A DNA stretch of 64,000 bases from NCBI RefSeq assembly GCF_020536995.1, contig NC_068359.1, forward strand, positions 76,301,116 through 76,365,115. The letters run 5' to 3'. This document shows, in pieces, positions 63,836 to 64,000 of the stretch; within the stretch, counting starts at the first letter, position 1; each line of letters begins with the position of its first letter. A program made the translations under genes and the position numbers. The notes under the pieces are model-generated. The model was not told where the DNA came from. It searched no databases and saw only the letters and a list, made by a program, of their open reading frames with translations. Source of the stretch: Dreissena polymorpha. Its lineage: Eukaryota; Mollusca; Bivalvia; Myida; Dreissenidae.

Positions 63836-64000
63836 TATTTGCAATTCATGGTACATAAGTATTTAATATTTCACACAATAATAAAACAGTTTTTATTTAA
63901 ACGTGTTGATTGTTTCATGATATATTTATAATGATCAATCTTTATGCTAGTATTATTTTGTATTACAAACAGTGCTTAATTATACCTCCATTACCATTGG

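Noticed and set aside
63982-64000. Further ABCF1 exon at the right edge
   Set aside because: The - strand could read PMVME then GTATAA, but five codons with imperfect fit to the segment before DEPTNN are too little.

Overview
The window is animal nuclear DNA: AT-rich, short exons with GT..AG introns, and a dense cover of mobile repeats. The repeat set (a foldback element with GATTAGCCTGTGCAG arms, repeats ending in CTCTTGTT, a DIRS-like retroelement) and the expanded B-box/propeller TRIM type point to a bivalve mollusc, probably a dreissenid mussel. That assignment is inference from memory.

Four genes can be read. (1) QSOX, quiescin sulfhydryl oxidase, runs on the + strand from before base 1 to 38233. 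Five exons (835-1017, 9128-9257, 9825-9941, 36801-36939, 37479-38233) give the C-terminal 440 residues: the helical linker, the Erv/ALR flavin domain and a C-terminal membrane anchor. The N-terminal thioredoxin exons lie to the left of the window. (2) A RING-less TRIM-like gene (three exons, 25552-28573, +, 557 aa) sits whole inside QSOX's 26.9-kb intron on the same strand. (3) RRP7A, a ribosomal RNA processing factor, is complete on the - strand in eight exons (59491 down to 46700, 270 aa). QSOX and RRP7A converge across 8 kb of repeats. (4) The last two exons of ABCF1, a ribosome-associated ABC ATPase, lie on the - strand at 62048-62807, and the rest of the gene lies to the right. RRP7A and ABCF1 both serve ribosome function. 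QSOX makes disulfides in the secretory pathway. I see no shared operon-like logic.

Layout: 1-1017 QSOX intron end and exon; 1037-6985 fossil DIRS element; 7091-8566 repeat with seven ~170-bp units; 9128-9941 two QSOX exons with a tandem array of the splice donor between them; 10.0-25.5 kb repeats, including a 5'-truncated LINE (11535-14960) and a three-deep stack of inverted-repeat elements (17690-19302); 25.5-28.6 kb TRIM gene; 28.6-36.8 kb repeats; 36.8-38.2 kb QSOX end; 38.3-46.6 kb repeats and minisatellites; 46.7-59.5 kb RRP7A, with a ~31-copy array of its exon-3 splice acceptor (53927-55365); 59.5-62 kb repeats; 62.0-64 kb ABCF1 end.

The most unusual signal is that two unrelated genes each carry a tandem array whose unit is an exon/intron boundary: the 5' splice site in QSOX and the 3' splice site in RRP7A. 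Second, a palindromic element of about 265 bp (called FB265 here) lies within 50 bp of a splice site in seven of its twelve simple copies. Third, several repeat families with unrelated bodies share one terminal layout: a hairpin after a 5' TTTT, and a hairpin followed by CTCTTGTT at the 3' end.
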